Assembly (NCBI RefSeq): GCF_016616235.1
Contig: NZ_CP067100.1
Location: 2,973,001-3,037,000 of the forward strand
Origin: Bradyrhizobium diazoefficiens
GTDB lineage: Bacteria > Pseudomonadota > Alphaproteobacteria > Rhizobiales > Xanthobacteraceae
Direction of reading: 5' to 3'
Length of the DNA stretch: 64,000 nt
Shown here in pieces: positions 19,133 to 29,242 of this stretch. How positions within the stretch are numbered: the stretch's first letter is position 1; every line of letters starts with the position of its first letter. Under the pieces are notes generated by a model. It was not told the origin of the DNA. It made no database searches and saw nothing but the letters and a program-made list of their open reading frames with translations. Position numbers and translations under genes: made by a program.

Positions 19133-20617
19133 ATGGCGACGCCCATTCTCGATTTCGATTCCCTCGCGCAGGCCATCTCAGGCCGCACGGTGCTGTGCAT
19201 CGGCGACATCATGCTGGACGAATTCGTCTATGGCGAGGTGTCGCGGATTTCGCCGGAAGCGCCCGCGCCTGTCATCGCGGCACAGCGCAGCGAAATCCAT
19301 ATCGGCGGCGCCGGCAACGTCGCGTGCAATGTCGCATCCCTTGGTGCGCGCTGCGTTTTCGTTGGGCTGGTCGGCGAGGACGATGCGGGCAAGCGGCTCG
19401 CCTCCGCGCTGGCGGAGCATGGGGCAATCGAAAGCGTGCTGGTGTGCGATCCCTCACGGCCGACGACGCGAAAGGTCCGCTTCGTCTCCGAGCATTTCTC
19501 CACCCATATGCTGCGCGCGGATTGGGAGCAGGTGTTAGCGGCCTCCGATGACATCGAGACCAGGCTGATCGAGGCGATCGTGGCGCAGATCGCGCGCGCC
19601 GACATCGTGCTGCTCTCGGACTACGCCAAGGGCGTGCTGACCGCGCGCGTGATCCGCCACACGATCGACGCCGCGCGAGGCGCCGGCAAGCCGGTGATCG
19701 TCGATCCCAAGAGCCTGAACTGGGCGATCTATCGCGGCGCCACGCTGCTGACGCCCAACCGCAAGGAATTCTCGGAGGCGACGCGAAGCCGCGCCGATAC
19801 GCCGCAGAGCATCGTCGATGCCAGCGAAGACGTGATACGGCTTGCCGATTGCGAGGCGATCCTGGTCACGCAGGGCGAGCACGGCATGACGCTGGTGCCG
19901 CGCAGCGGCGAGGCGGTTCATGTTCCGGCTTTCCCGGTCAAGGTGCGCGATGTCTCCGGCGCGGGCGACACCGTTGCCGCGGCGCTTGCAGTGTCGCTTG
20001 CGGCCGGCGCGGACTGGGACACCGCGCTGCGCATGGCCAATGCCGCCGCGGCCGTCGCCGTCGGCAAGCAGGGCACGGCCAGCGTTAGCGTGGCCGAGCT
20101 GCGGCGCAAGATCCTGCCGCATGCCTATCTCGCGGCCGAGGAGAAGATTGTGCTCGAGCCTGATGCGCTCGACGCGCAGCTTGCCCAATGGCGCAGGCAG
20201 GGCCAGCGCGTCGGCTTCACCAATGGCTGCTTCGACATCCTGCATCCCGGCCACGTGAAGGTGCTGACCGCGGCGCGCGCCGCCTGCGACCGCCTCATCG
20301 TCGGGCTCAACAGCGATGCCTCGGTGCGGCGGCTGAAGGGCGCTGATCGCCCGGTGCAGGACGAGCGGGCACGTGCGGAGGTGCTGGCGGCGCTCGAAGC
20401 CGTCGATCTCGTCGTCATCTTCGAGGAGGACACGCCGATCGACCTGATCACCCGCATCAAGCCGAGCGCACTGGTGAAGGGCGGCGACTACACCCGCGAG
20501 CAGGTGGTCGGCCATGAGATCGTCGAGGCCGCCGGCGGAACCGTGGTGCTGGTCGACATCCTCCAGGGTTTCAGCACGACGGCGCTGGTCCATCGCGCGC
20601 GGGGAGGGATCAAGTGA
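19133..20617 (+). CDS. hldE: Bifunctional heptose kinase / heptose-1-phosphate adenylyltransferase
   Basis: A 494-residue two-domain enzyme. The first 330 residues are a ribokinase-type D-beta-D-heptose 7-phosphate kinase ([16 protein letters not shown], with [13 protein letters not shown] near 276). The C-terminal domain from about 355 is a nucleotidyltransferase with [14 protein letters not shown] near 363-376. It catalyses two steps of ADP-heptose synthesis. GmhA and GmhB, needed for the other steps, are not in the window. ATG at 19133 is chosen because the family begins a few residues later; the frame is open further upstream over the end of hldD. Confidence 0.95.
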   Translation: MATPILDFDSLAQAISGRTVLCIGDIMLDEFVYGEVSRISPEAPAPVIAAQRSEIHIGGAGNVACNVASLGARCVFVGLVGEDDAGKRLASALAEHGAIESVLVCDPSRPTTRKVRFVSEHFSTHMLRADWEQVLAASDDIETRLIEAIVAQIARADIVLLSDYAKGVLTARVIRHTIDAARGAGKPVIVDPKSLNWAIYRGATLLTPNRKEFSEATRSRADTPQSIVDASEDVIRLADCEAILVTQGEHGMTLVPRSGEAVHVPAFPVKVRDVSGAGDTVAAALAVSLAAGADWDTALRMANAAAAVAVGKQGTASVSVAELRRKILPHAYLAAEEKIVLEPDALDAQLAQWRRQGQRVGFTNGCFDILHPGHVKVLTAARAACDRLIVGLNSDASVRRLKGADRPVQDERARAEVLAALEAVDLVVIFEEDTPIDLITRIKPSALVKGGDYTREQVVGHEIVEAAGGTVVLVDILQGFSTTALVHRARGGIK

Positions 20618-21912
20618 CGGACCAGACGACGGCGCTTGCCCGGGAAACAGCCACCCGGACGCTGCGGCGGCGCCTGCGCAGTCCGGCGGCCTGGAGCGAG
20701 ACGGCCGATCTGTTTGCGATCCTGACCGTGGTCGCGCTGCCGTGGTCGACGTCGCTCACGGCGATCTTCAACGTCGCGTTCCTGGTCTGCATGGTGCCGT
20801 TCCTCGACATCAGGGCATTCCTGCAATCACTGACGCGTCCGATCTGCGCCGCGCCGATCGCGATGGTCCTGCTCGCGCTGGCGGGCACGCTGTGGTCGGA
20901 TGCGGACTGGGGCGCACGCCTCTATGCGCTGAGCCCGACCGCCAAGCTGCTGGTGCTGCCGGCGCTGCTCTATCATTTCGAGCGTTCGCCGCGTGGACAC
21001 AGGATCTTCATCGCTTTCCTGGTGTCCTGCGCGCTGCTGTCGGTGATGTCCTGGCTGGTCGCCTTCTATCCCGGCCTGACGCTCAAGCCCGACCACCTCG
21101 AGCGCGGCATCTTCGTCAAGAACTACATCGACCAGAGCCAGGAATTCACGCTCTGCGCGGTCGGGCTCGCCTATCCCGTCGCGATGCTGCTGCGGCAGAA
21201 GCGCTACTGGTCCGCAGCACTCTTGACCGCGCTGGCGCTGAGCTTCTTCGTCAACATGGCGTTCGTGGTGGTGTCGCGCACCGCGCTCGTCACCGTTCCG
21301 ATCATGTTCGGCGTGTTCGCGCTGCTGCATTTGCGGTGGCGCAGCATCGCAATCATCTCCGCCGCTGTGGTCGTCGGCGCAGCTCTCGCCTGGCAGGCCT
21401 CGCCGCAATTGCGCAGGACCGCCGACACGTTCGTCAGCGACTACACGCGCTATGTGGAAAAGGGCGAGCCGACCTCGCTGGGCCTGCGGCTCGAGTTCTG
21501 GCGGAAATCGCTCGGCTTCTTCGCGGAGGCGCCGATCCTGGGGCACGGCACCGGCTCGACCCGCCGATTGTTCGAGCAGGTCGCGACCCCCAGCGGGCAC
21601 TACCAGGCCTCCGCCGAGGTGATCGGAAATCCGCATAACCAGACGCTGAATGTCGCCGTGCAATGGGGCGTCATCGGCATCGCGATTCTCTACGCGATCT
21701 GGATCCTGCATCTGCGCCTGTTCCGCGGCGACGGGCTCGCCAACTGGGTCGGGCTTCTGGTCGTGGTCCAGAACGTCTTCACCTCGCTGTTCAACTCCCA
21801 TCTGTTCGACTACCACGAGGGCTGGATGTACGTCATCGGCGTCGCCGTTGCCGGCGGCATGGTGCTCAGGCCACAACAGGCCGAGGCGAAGATGGGGGAA
21901 GCCGGTTCCTGA
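20614..21912 (+). CDS. O-antigen ligase (WaaL/RfaL family) membrane protein
   Basis: A 432-residue polytopic membrane protein with about ten hydrophobic segments and a large periplasmic loop. The loop carries [23 protein letters not shown] and [14 protein letters not shown], signatures of the Wzy_C/O-antigen ligase domain including the conserved Arg and His. It would join lipid-linked O-antigen to lipid A-core at the periplasmic face. Its GTG start overlaps the hldE stop (GTGA), indicating coupled translation. A polymerase (Wzy) role is possible, but the core-gene operon favours the ligase. Confidence 0.82.
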   Translation: MTDQTTALARETATRTLRRRLRSPAAWSETADLFAILTVVALPWSTSLTAIFNVAFLVCMVPFLDIRAFLQSLTRPICAAPIAMVLLALAGTLWSDADWGARLYALSPTAKLLVLPALLYHFERSPRGHRIFIAFLVSCALLSVMSWLVAFYPGLTLKPDHLERGIFVKNYIDQSQEFTLCAVGLAYPVAMLLRQKRYWSAALLTALALSFFVNMAFVVVSRTALVTVPIMFGVFALLHLRWRSIAIISAAVVVGAALAWQASPQLRRTADTFVSDYTRYVEKGEPTSLGLRLEFWRKSLGFFAEAPILGHGTGSTRRLFEQVATPSGHYQASAEVIGNPHNQTLNVAVQWGVIGIAILYAIWILHLRLFRGDGLANWVGLLVVVQNVFTSLFNSHLFDYHEGWMYVIGVAVAGGMVLRPQQAEAKMGEAGS

Positions 21913-21995
21913 ACCGCCGCGCGGCTGGCAAGTCTTGCCGGGATAGGCTATCAGCGCGGTCAGGTTGCACTAACTGGGTTTTCATCGGTCGTCGG

Positions 21996-23909
21996 ATGAC
22001 GCGTCTTTCGCATCTCACCTTGCGCAATTTCCTGATCGCGCTCCACGACCTGCTGGCGACCACGGCGGCGCTGTTCGCAGCCTTCTATCTGCGATTCGAG
22101 GGCGGCGAGTTCTTCTACGATCGCCTGCCGCTGCTCCTCCAGATCCTGCCCTACTTCCTCGCCTTCAGCGTGGTCGTGTTCTTCGTCTTCAACCTGACCA
22201 CGACGAAATGGCGCTTCATCTCGCTGCCGGACGCGCTGAACATCATCCGCGTCGCGACCGTGCTGACGGTTGCCCTGCTCGTGCTCGACTACGTTTTCGT
22301 CGCGCCCAACGTCCGCGGCTCCTTCTTTCTCGGCAAGGTGACGATCGTCCTCTACTGGTTCCTCGAGATCGCCTTCCTGAGCGCGCTGCGCATGACCTAT
22401 CGCTACTTCCGCTACACGCGGGTGCGCCGTCATGCGCGCGGTGAGGATGCCGCGCCGACGCTGCTGATCGGCCGCGCCGCCGATGCCGAGGTGCTGCTGC
22501 GCGGCATCGAGAGCGGCGCGATCAAGCGCATCTGGCCGGTCGGCGTCCTGTCGCCGTCGAGCTCGGATCTCGGCCAGTTTATCCGCAACGTGCCGGTGCT
22601 GGGCGGCATCGACGATATCGAGGACGTCGTCGCCGACTTCGCCAAGCGCAACAAGGCCATCGCTCGCATCGTCATGACGCCGTCAGCGTTCGAGCCGGAG
22701 GCGCATCCGGAGCAGATCCTGATGCGGGCGCGCAAGCTTGGCGTGATCGTCAACCGCATGCCCTCGCTCGAGAGCGGCGATACGCCGCGCCTGACGGCCG
22801 TCGCGGTCGAGGACCTCCTGCTGCGGCCGAGCGAGAAGATCGACTATGCGCGGTTAGAGGCCCTGATCAGGGGCAAGGCGGTGATCGTGACCGGCGGCGG
22901 CGGCTCGATCGGCTCCGAGATCTGCGAGCGCGTCGTCGCCTTCGGTGCCGCGCGGCTCTTGATCGTGGAGAATTCCGAGCCGGCGCTCTACGCCATCACG
23001 GAAGTACTCGCCGCGCAAGGCGCGGCAGCCGAGATCGAGGGGCGGATCGCCGACATCCGTGACCGCGAGCGCATCATGCGCCTGATGGCCGAGTTCAAGC
23101 CGGACATCGTGTTTCACGCCGCCGCGCTCAAGCACGTGCCGATCCTCGAACGCGACTGGAGCGAGGGCGTCAAGACCAACATCTTCGGCTCGATCAACGT
23201 CGCCGACGCGGCCCATCATGCCGGAGCCGAAGCCATGGTGATGATATCGACCGACAAGGCGATCGAGCCGGTGTCGATGCTCGGCCTCACCAAGCGCTTC
23301 GCCGAGATGTACTGCCAGGCGCTCGACCACGATCTTGCGGCGGCGGGCAGCAGCGGCAAGCGGCCGATGCGGCTGATCTCGGTCCGGTTCGGCAATGTGC
23401 TGGCCTCGAACGGATCGGTGGTGCCGAAGTTCAAGGCCCAGATCGAGGCCGGCGGCCCGGTGACGGTGACGCATCCCGATATGGTCCGCTACTTCATGAC
23501 CATCCGCGAGGCCTGCGATCTCGTCATCACGGCGGCGACGCACGCGCTCGGAACGCAGCGTCCCGACGTCTCGGTCTACGTGCTCAACATGGGCCAGCCG
23601 GTGAAGATCGTCGATCTCGCCGAACGCATGATCCGCCTCTCCGGCCTGCAACCCGGCTACGATATCGAGATCGTGTTCACCGGCATGCGGCCGGGCGAGC
23701 GGTTGCACGAGATCCTGTTCGCCTCCGAGGAGCCGACCCGCGAGATCGGTGTTGCCGGCATCATGGCTGCGCAGCCGAACGAGCCGCCGATGCAGACCCT
23801 GCGCAAATGGATCGCGGCGCTCGAGCAGGCGATCGCGCGCGACGATCGCGCCACGATCAGGACCATCCTGAAGGATGCGGTTCCGGAATTCGGGTCGACC
23901 GCGGCCTGA
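21996..23909 (+). CDS. Membrane-bound nucleotide-sugar 4,6-dehydratase (CapD/WbpM family)
   Basis: The 637-residue protein has four N-terminal membrane helices (about 10-135), a CoA_binding_3-type domain (150-260) and a C-terminal SDR dehydratase domain. Its NAD loop GGGGSIGSE is at 300-308, ISTDKA near 417-422 and the catalytic lysine Lys433 in GLTKR. WbpM/PglF-type enzymes make UDP-4-keto-6-deoxy-GlcNAc, precursor of QuiNAc and FucNAc. At the position four before the lysine, where I expect Met in large family members, this protein has Leu429. ATG at 21996 is used; the longer upstream frame overlaps the ligase gene and is not family sequence. Confidence 0.88.
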   Translation: MTRLSHLTLRNFLIALHDLLATTAALFAAFYLRFEGGEFFYDRLPLLLQILPYFLAFSVVVFFVFNLTTTKWRFISLPDALNIIRVATVLTVALLVLDYVFVAPNVRGSFFLGKVTIVLYWFLEIAFLSALRMTYRYFRYTRVRRHARGEDAAPTLLIGRAADAEVLLRGIESGAIKRIWPVGVLSPSSSDLGQFIRNVPVLGGIDDIEDVVADFAKRNKAIARIVMTPSAFEPEAHPEQILMRARKLGVIVNRMPSLESGDTPRLTAVAVEDLLLRPSEKIDYARLEALIRGKAVIVTGGGGSIGSEICERVVAFGAARLLIVENSEPALYAITEVLAAQGAAAEIEGRIADIRDRERIMRLMAEFKPDIVFHAAALKHVPILERDWSEGVKTNIFGSINVADAAHHAGAEAMVMISTDKAIEPVSMLGLTKRFAEMYCQALDHDLAAAGSSGKRPMRLISVRFGNVLASNGSVVPKFKAQIEAGGPVTVTHPDMVRYFMTIREACDLVITAATHALGTQRPDVSVYVLNMGQPVKIVDLAERMIRLSGLQPGYDIEIVFTGMRPGERLHEILFASEEPTREIGVAGIMAAQPNEPPMQTLRKWIAALEQAIARDDRATIRTILKDAVPEFGSTAA

Positions 23910-23911
23910 TC

Positions 23912-25132
23912 ATGCAGCCCCAAGGCAAGATCGTCGTCGCGAGCCAGCATTATCCGCCCGATCCGAGCACCACCGCCGCGATCATGGCGGAGATCGCCTG
24001 CCGCCTCGCCATGGACCACGAGGTCGTCGTGCTGTCGGGCTCGCCCGGCGATTTGCCGGCCGCGCTGACCGGCCCGGGCAAGCCACGCGTCGTGGCCGTC
24101 AAGAACCGGATCGCGGGCAAGACCGCGCTGGTGCGGCGCGCCGCGATCGAGCTCCTGTTTGCGCTGCGCATTTTCGTTTCATTGATGCGCGAGCTGAAGC
24201 GCGGCGACGTGGTGCTCACCGTGACGGCGCCGTTCATGCTGCCCTACACGGTCGCCGCGGCGGCGTGGCTCAAGCGTGCGCGTTCGGCGCTGATCCTGCA
24301 CGACCTCTTTCCCGACGTGCTGGTGACGGCGGGCCTGCTCAAGCCCGGTTCGATCGTGGCGCGGACCATGCGCGCCGCCAACAGCCTGATGTTTCGCGCG
24401 CTCAACGCGGTCATCACCATCGGCCGCGACGCTGAAGCGCCGCTGCTGAGCTATTCCGGCATGACGCGGAACAAGATCCGCTTCATCCCGAACTGGGCGA
24501 CGCTCGCCCCCGTGCCGCGTCCGATCTCGCCTGACAATCCTTTCCGCAAGGCGATAGCCGCGCGCTTCATCGTCGGACTATCGGGCAATCTCGGCTTCAC
24601 CCACGATCCCGAGATCGTGTTCGAGGCGGCGCGGCTGCTCAGGGACGAGCCTGACATCCACTTCCTGCTCTCCGGCTGGGGCATCGGTTTCGAGCGGCTG
24701 AAGCAATTGCAGAGTGAAGCGAACCTCGCCAATGTCTCCTTCGTGGCGCGGGTCGAGGACGCCGAGCTCGAGGCGTTCCTGGCGTCGGCCAATCTCTGGA
24801 TCATTCCGTACCGCAAGGACGTTGCGGGGGTGTCGGTGCCGAGCCGGTTCTACAATCTGCTGGCGGTCGGCCGTCCCGTGGTGCTGGTGTCCGAACCGGA
24901 GGCCGAAGCCGCGCTGACGGTGATGGAGAACGGGCTTGGCTGGGTGGTGACGCCCGGCCGCGCTGATCAGCTCGCCGGGGCGATCCGCGCCGCTGCCCGG
25001 TCCAATGACGGCGACATGGCGGCGCGCGCCGTGAAGGCGGCCAAACGATTCGATCGCGCGACCGCGATGAATGCCTATGCCGCCCTTGCCGACGAATTGT
25101 TGCGCAACCCGGACCTTTCGGAGCAACGATGA
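23912..25132 (+). CDS. GT4 glycosyltransferase (WbuB-like)
   Basis: A 406-residue GT-B enzyme with N-terminal VASQHYPPDPSTTAAIMAEI and a Rossmann C-terminal half (IVGLSGNLGFTHDPE, WIIPYRKDVAGVSVPSRFYN, then LLAVGRPVVLV). The wording follows WbuB-type transferases, which add N-acetylfucosamine or a similar 6-deoxyamino sugar during O-unit assembly. It starts three bases after the dehydratase stop and overlaps the next gene by 4 bases, so it is in the same operon. Donor identity is inferred from these neighbours. Confidence 0.8.
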   Translation: MQPQGKIVVASQHYPPDPSTTAAIMAEIACRLAMDHEVVVLSGSPGDLPAALTGPGKPRVVAVKNRIAGKTALVRRAAIELLFALRIFVSLMRELKRGDVVLTVTAPFMLPYTVAAAAWLKRARSALILHDLFPDVLVTAGLLKPGSIVARTMRAANSLMFRALNAVITIGRDAEAPLLSYSGMTRNKIRFIPNWATLAPVPRPISPDNPFRKAIAARFIVGLSGNLGFTHDPEIVFEAARLLRDEPDIHFLLSGWGIGFERLKQLQSEANLANVSFVARVEDAELEAFLASANLWIIPYRKDVAGVSVPSRFYNLLAVGRPVVLVSEPEAEAALTVMENGLGWVVTPGRADQLAGAIRAAARSNDGDMAARAVKAAKRFDRATAMNAYAALADELLRNPDLSEQR

Positions 25133-26076
25133 GCGAGCGAAAACTGACCGTGCTGGTGACGGGAGCGAGCGGTTTCGTCGGCCGTCATGTCGCCCCGGCG
25201 CTCGCGCGCGAGGGATGGCAGGTCCGCCGCGCGGTCCGCAGCCTCGATGGCACCGACGACGAGGTCGTGATCGAATCGATCGGGCCCGAGACCGACTGGA
25301 AATCCGCACTCGACGGCGTCGATGCGGTGGTCCATCTCGCCGCGCGCGTGCATCACAAGCACGAGGAGCACGCGGTCCAGCTCTACCGCAACGTCAATAT
25401 CGCGGGGACGCTGCACCTGGCGCGCTCCGCGGCGACCGCCGGCGTGCGCCAGTTCATCTTCGTCAGCACCGTGCTGGTGCACGGCCGCAGCAACGAGGGC
25501 CGCGCGCCGTTCAGCGAGGACGACATCCTGACCCCGCGCGGCCTCTATGGCATGTCCAAGGCCGCCGCCGAGGCGGGCTTGCGGACGCTGGCGCGCGACA
25601 GCGAGATGAAGATCTCGGTGATCAGGCCGCCGCTGGTCTATGGCGCCGGCGCCAAAGGCAATTTCGCGCTGCTGACGCGTGCGGTGAGCCTGGGGCTACC
25701 GCTGCCTTTTGCCGCGATCCGCAATCAGCGCGCGTTCCTCGCCGTGCAGAACCTGTCGTCATTCATCCTGCGCCGGCTGTCGCATCCCGATCCCGCGAGC
25801 AATTTCGAGATCTTCCTGGTCGCGGACAGGGAGCAGGTCTCGACGCCGGAATTCATCGAGCGCCTGGCCAAGGCCGCCGGCAAGAGCCCGCGGCTGTTCG
25901 GCATGCCGCCGGACCTGCTCTCGACGCTGCTCAGCCTGATGGGCCGCCAGGATACGCATGACAGCCTGATCGGCTCGCTCGAGCTCAACGTTTCCAAGGC
26001 GATTGCAACCGGCTGGCAGCCGCAGGTCTCGCTGGACGAGGGCTTGCGGCTCGCGCTGTCGGCTCAGGAGGGCTGA
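25129..26076 (+). CDS. SDR nucleotide-sugar 4-reductase/epimerase (WbpV/WreQ-like)
   Basis: A 315-residue extended SDR with GASGFVGRHV (residues 13-22), VVHLAARVHH and the YGMSK catalytic motif near 140-144. The HLAARVHHKHE block and RPPLVYGAGAKGNF are the pattern of WbpV-like proteins that reduce the 4-keto sugar made by WbpM-type dehydratases to UDP-QuiNAc or UDP-FucNAc. It overlaps the preceding glycosyltransferase by 4 bases (ATGA) and runs 13 bases into the 3' end of the convergent phosphotransferase gene. Confidence 0.8.
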   Translation: MSERKLTVLVTGASGFVGRHVAPALAREGWQVRRAVRSLDGTDDEVVIESIGPETDWKSALDGVDAVVHLAARVHHKHEEHAVQLYRNVNIAGTLHLARSAATAGVRQFIFVSTVLVHGRSNEGRAPFSEDDILTPRGLYGMSKAAAEAGLRTLARDSEMKISVIRPPLVYGAGAKGNFALLTRAVSLGLPLPFAAIRNQRAFLAVQNLSSFILRRLSHPDPASNFEIFLVADREQVSTPEFIERLAKAAGKSPRLFGMPPDLLSTLLSLMGRQDTHDSLIGSLELNVSKAIATGWQPQVSLDEGLRLALSAQEG

Positions 26077-27083
26077 GGGCGGGAGAAGCGCCGCAGCACG
26101 AAGGCGATCGCGATCGCGCCGGCGAGCAGCGCGACGGACGTGACCGCCACCGAACCGGCGCGAACCGTGAGGATGGCAAGCAACGCCAGCACGAGGTTGA
26201 GCGCGAACACCTCGCCGATCACGCGCGGAACCGTGAAGCCATTGTCGGTGGCGCGCTGATAGAAATGCGAGCGGTGCGCCGCCCAGAACTGCTCGCGCCA
26301 CGCGATGCGGCGAAACAGCGTGATGGTGGAATCGGCGAGATAGTAAGCCGGCAGCAGCAGTGCCGCGGCCTGCTGTCCGCGCCAGGCGAGCTCCAGCAGG
26401 CACCAGCCGAGCAACAGGCCGACCGGCAGGCTGCCGACATCGCCCAAGAAGACTTTCGCGGTCGGCTTGTTGAAGGGCGCAAAGCCGAGCATGGCGCCAC
26501 ACAGGGCCGTGGGGATCAGCACGGCCGGCCATGAGAGATCGCCGAGCAGGCCCAGCAGCAGCAGCGCCGCGGTGACCGGCACCACTTCGGCTACCGTCAT
26601 CAGGTCGAGCCCGTCCATGAAGTTGACGAGGTTCACGAACCAGATTCCGGCGAGCAGGATCAGGCCGCGTTCCAGCATGAGCGGCAGCGCCGGCACGATG
26701 CGCGCGGTCTCGGGCGCGGTGAACACCACGGCGCCGACGCAGGCCGCTTGCAGCACGAGCCGCACCGGCACCGGCAGCGACACGATGTCGTCGGCGAATC
26801 CGACCAGCGCGATCACGATCGTCGCAATGACGAGCGTCAGGGGGATCGCGATGTTCGCCCAGGCCGCCCACGCCGATGCGACGACGAGCGTCGCTGCTAT
26901 CACCGCGATGCCTGCGCCCTGCGGGGTCGGGATGCGATGCGAGGATCGGGCGTTCGGCCTAGCCAGTGCGTAGCGCTGGAGCAGGGGGCGGCTGGTCGAG
27001 GTGATCAGGGCCGAGATCAGCGCGGCGATCGCGACGGCAAGCAGCGAGGCCATGACGGGAAAAGCGTCGGCGGTCGGGCTCAC
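26064..27083 (-). CDS. Undecaprenyl-phosphate sugar-1-phosphate transferase (WecA/WbpL/WreU type)
   Basis: A 339-residue integral membrane protein of the MraY/WecA family with about ten helices. The FADD aspartates (near residue 92), NFMDGLD, the VFLGDVGS nucleophile region and the terminal HRSHFYQRA motif are intact. It starts lipid-linked glycan synthesis by transferring a sugar-phosphate, probably QuiNAc/FucNAc or GlcNAc, to undecaprenyl phosphate. GTG at 27083 is favoured because GGAG lies seven bases upstream and it overlaps the stop of the previous gene; ATG at 27053 would remove 10 residues. Confidence 0.88.
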   Translation of the reverse strand: MSPTADAFPVMASLLAVAIAALISALITSTSRPLLQRYALARPNARSSHRIPTPQGAGIAVIAATLVVASAWAAWANIAIPLTLVIATIVIALVGFADDIVSLPVPVRLVLQAACVGAVVFTAPETARIVPALPLMLERGLILLAGIWFVNLVNFMDGLDLMTVAEVVPVTAALLLLGLLGDLSWPAVLIPTALCGAMLGFAPFNKPTAKVFLGDVGSLPVGLLLGWCLLELAWRGQQAAALLLPAYYLADSTITLFRRIAWREQFWAAHRSHFYQRATDNGFTVPRVIGEVFALNLVLALLAILTVRAGSVAVTSVALLAGAIAIAFVLRRFSRPQPS

Positions 27084-28039
27084 TCCGGCACTCCGAGCGG
27101 CACCGAGCCTTGCGCGGCCTTCTCCGCGCTGAGGATCCAGACCAGGCCGCCAAACCCGCCGACGATGAACGAGACCGCGCCGAACAGCAGCGAGACGTTG
27201 ACGCCTTCGTTGGCAGCGAGCCCTGCGAAGCCGAAGGCGAGACCCATGGTCGCCTCGCGCACGCCCCAGCCAGCGATCGAGATCGGCATCAGGGTGATCA
27301 GCATGACCGGCGGGACCAGCAGGAACACCTGTCCGAACGTGACGGGCGCCGCGATCGACTGCACCACGCACCAGGCGACGACGACGGCGAGCACGTGAAT
27401 GAGTAGCGACAGGATCGCGACGATCGGTCCGCGCCTGGCGTTGAAGATCACGCGATTGGCAATCACGGCGCAGGCGTGGATGTGATGAGTGGCCCACCAG
27501 GTCTTCAGCCAGCGCCATGTCAGCGCGCCGAAGATCAGAAAGCCGATGCCGCCTGCGAGCGCGGCGAGATCGACGAGCAGCAGCGCCGAGCGTCCGTGCG
27601 GATCGGTGATGAGCTCGTAGCTCCAGGGCAGGCTCGCCACGATGAGAATCGCGAGCGCGACGAGGCCGATCGCGCGATCGACGAAGATCGAATAGGTGGC
27701 CGCGCGCCAGCCGGCGCCGGCGCGTGCGACCAGCCACAGCCGGACCGCATCGCCGCCGATCGCGGAGGGCAGCGTCTGGTTGAAGAACGCGCCGATCACG
27801 TTGTAACGCATCGCCCGACCGAGCTCGAGCGGCGCGCCGCATGCGGCGCTGATCTCGCGCCAGCGCAGCACGCCGACGAAGATCTGCAGAAACGTGACCG
27901 CGATCGCCATCGCGATCCAGAACAGGCTGGTCGCAGTGAAGCGCGACAACAATTCGGTCAGATCGACCTTGCGCAGCGCCAGATAGAGCAGCGCTGCGGA
28001 AATCAGGATCTTGGCCGCAGAAAGCAGGATTCGGCGCAT
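27080..28039 (-). CDS. Lysylphosphatidylglycerol-synthase-TM / UPF0104 flippase-like membrane protein
   Basis: A 319-residue protein with about eight membrane helices and the family pattern FFNQTLPSAIGGDAVRLWL and MPISIAGWGVREA. This matches the membrane half of MprF-type proteins (LPG_synthase_TM). Stand-alone members are thought to move lipids or lipid-linked sugars across the membrane. It is translationally coupled to the phosphotransferase gene by a 4-base overlap, which suggests a role with undecaprenyl-linked intermediates. ATG at 28039 is preferred over an in-frame TTG at 28078. Confidence 0.8.
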   Translation of the reverse strand: MRRILLSAAKILISAALLYLALRKVDLTELLSRFTATSLFWIAMAIAVTFLQIFVGVLRWREISAACGAPLELGRAMRYNVIGAFFNQTLPSAIGGDAVRLWLVARAGAGWRAATYSIFVDRAIGLVALAILIVASLPWSYELITDPHGRSALLLVDLAALAGGIGFLIFGALTWRWLKTWWATHHIHACAVIANRVIFNARRGPIVAILSLLIHVLAVVVAWCVVQSIAAPVTFGQVFLLVPPVMLITLMPISIAGWGVREATMGLAFGFAGLAANEGVNVSLLFGAVSFIVGGFGGLVWILSAEKAAQGSVPLGVPE

Positions 28040-28251
28040 CTCGCCCGCATGATCAGAGTTTGCGAAGATTTGAGGCAACCCGACGCAGGGCGCCGAATTC
28101 GGCCGCTTTGGTATGGTTTTGGCGCCGATCTTGCAATAGCGGTTATTGGGAAGCGGTTATTGGAGCAGCCATGAACGACGGTGCGCTATTGCGAGCGCCT
28201 CGCTCCCGCGGCTAAAGAGGCGACGAGAGCTGGGGATCCCGCGGGAACAGG

Positions 28252-29241
28252 ATGACAGATCAGGTGATTTTGGTCACGGGAGCTGCCGGCTTCATCGGCT
28301 TTCACGTCGCCCGGCAGCTCCTGGGCGAGGGCCGGCCCGTCGTCGGGCTCGACAATCTCAACAGCTATTACGATCCGGCGCTGAAAAAGGCCCGCCTGGC
28401 GCAGCTTGGGAACGCGTCCGGCTTCTCCTTCATCGAGGCCGATCTCGCTGACCGCGACACCATCGCGGCGCTGTTTGCGCGGCACGGATTTGCGCAGGTC
28501 GTGCATCTCGCAGCCCAGGCCGGCGTGCGCTACTCGATCGAGCAGCCGCACGCTTATGCTGACTCCAATCTGACGGGCTTTCTCAACGTGCTCGAGGGCT
28601 GCCGTCACAACGGTTGTCGTCATCTCGTCTACGCCTCGTCATCCTCCGTTTACGGCGCCAACACTAAACTGCCGTTTGCCGTGCAGGACCGGACCGATCA
28701 TCCCGTGAGCTTCTATGCCGCGACCAAGAAGGCGAACGAAGTGATGGCGCAGTCCTACAGCCATCTTTACCGCCTGCCGGTCACGGGCCTGCGCTTCTTC
28801 ACCATCTACGGCCCGTGGGGCCGGCCGGATATGGCGATGTTTCTGTTTGTGAACGCCATCATGGAGGGCCGGCCGATCCGGCTCTTTAACCATGGCAGAA
28901 TGCGCCGCGACTTCACCTACATTGACGACGTCACCCGCGTCGTGTCCAAGCTGCTCGACCGGGTGCCCGCGGACGATCCGGCCGCCGGAAATGCGCCGTC
29001 CAAGCTCTACAATGTCGGCAACCACCACCCCGAGGAGCTGATGCATGTCGTCGGACTTCTGGAGCAGGAGCTGGGCCGGACAGCAGTCAAGGAATTGCTG
29101 CCGATGCAGCCGGGGGATGTTTTGGAAACGTTCGCGGATGTCGAGGACCTGATGCGCGATACCGGCTTTGCGCCGTCGACGCCGATCGAACATGGGGTCC
29201 GTAATTTTGTCGCCTGGTATCGGGACCACTACAAGGATTGA
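28252..29241 (+). CDS. UDP-glucuronate 4-epimerase (LspL type)
   Basis: A 329-residue extended SDR with VTGAAGFIGFHVA at the N-terminus, GLDNLNSYYDPALKKARL (the hallmark of UDP-glucuronate epimerases) and a YAATKK catalytic motif near 153, followed by RFFTIYGPWGRPDMA. It makes UDP-galacturonate. GalA is used to decorate lipid A and core in rhizobia. One base after its stop codon the manC start follows, so both sugar-nucleotide supply genes are co-transcribed. Confidence 0.92.
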   Translation: MTDQVILVTGAAGFIGFHVARQLLGEGRPVVGLDNLNSYYDPALKKARLAQLGNASGFSFIEADLADRDTIAALFARHGFAQVVHLAAQAGVRYSIEQPHAYADSNLTGFLNVLEGCRHNGCRHLVYASSSSVYGANTKLPFAVQDRTDHPVSFYAATKKANEVMAQSYSHLYRLPVTGLRFFTIYGPWGRPDMAMFLFVNAIMEGRPIRLFNHGRMRRDFTYIDDVTRVVSKLLDRVPADDPAAGNAPSKLYNVGNHHPEELMHVVGLLEQELGRTAVKELLPMQPGDVLETFADVEDLMRDTGFAPSTPIEHGVRNFVAWYRDHYKD

Positions 29242-29242
29242 G

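Noticed and set aside
21663..21995. N-terminal extension of the dehydratase gene
   Set aside because: The frame is open over the ligase gene's 3' end, but the translation is Arg-rich shadow sequence; the membrane domain starts at ATG 21996.
27084..27842. N-terminal extension of the phosphotransferase gene
   Set aside because: The upstream part lies in another frame of the flippase-like gene and has shadow composition; the GTG at 27083 with GGAG upstream is a better start.
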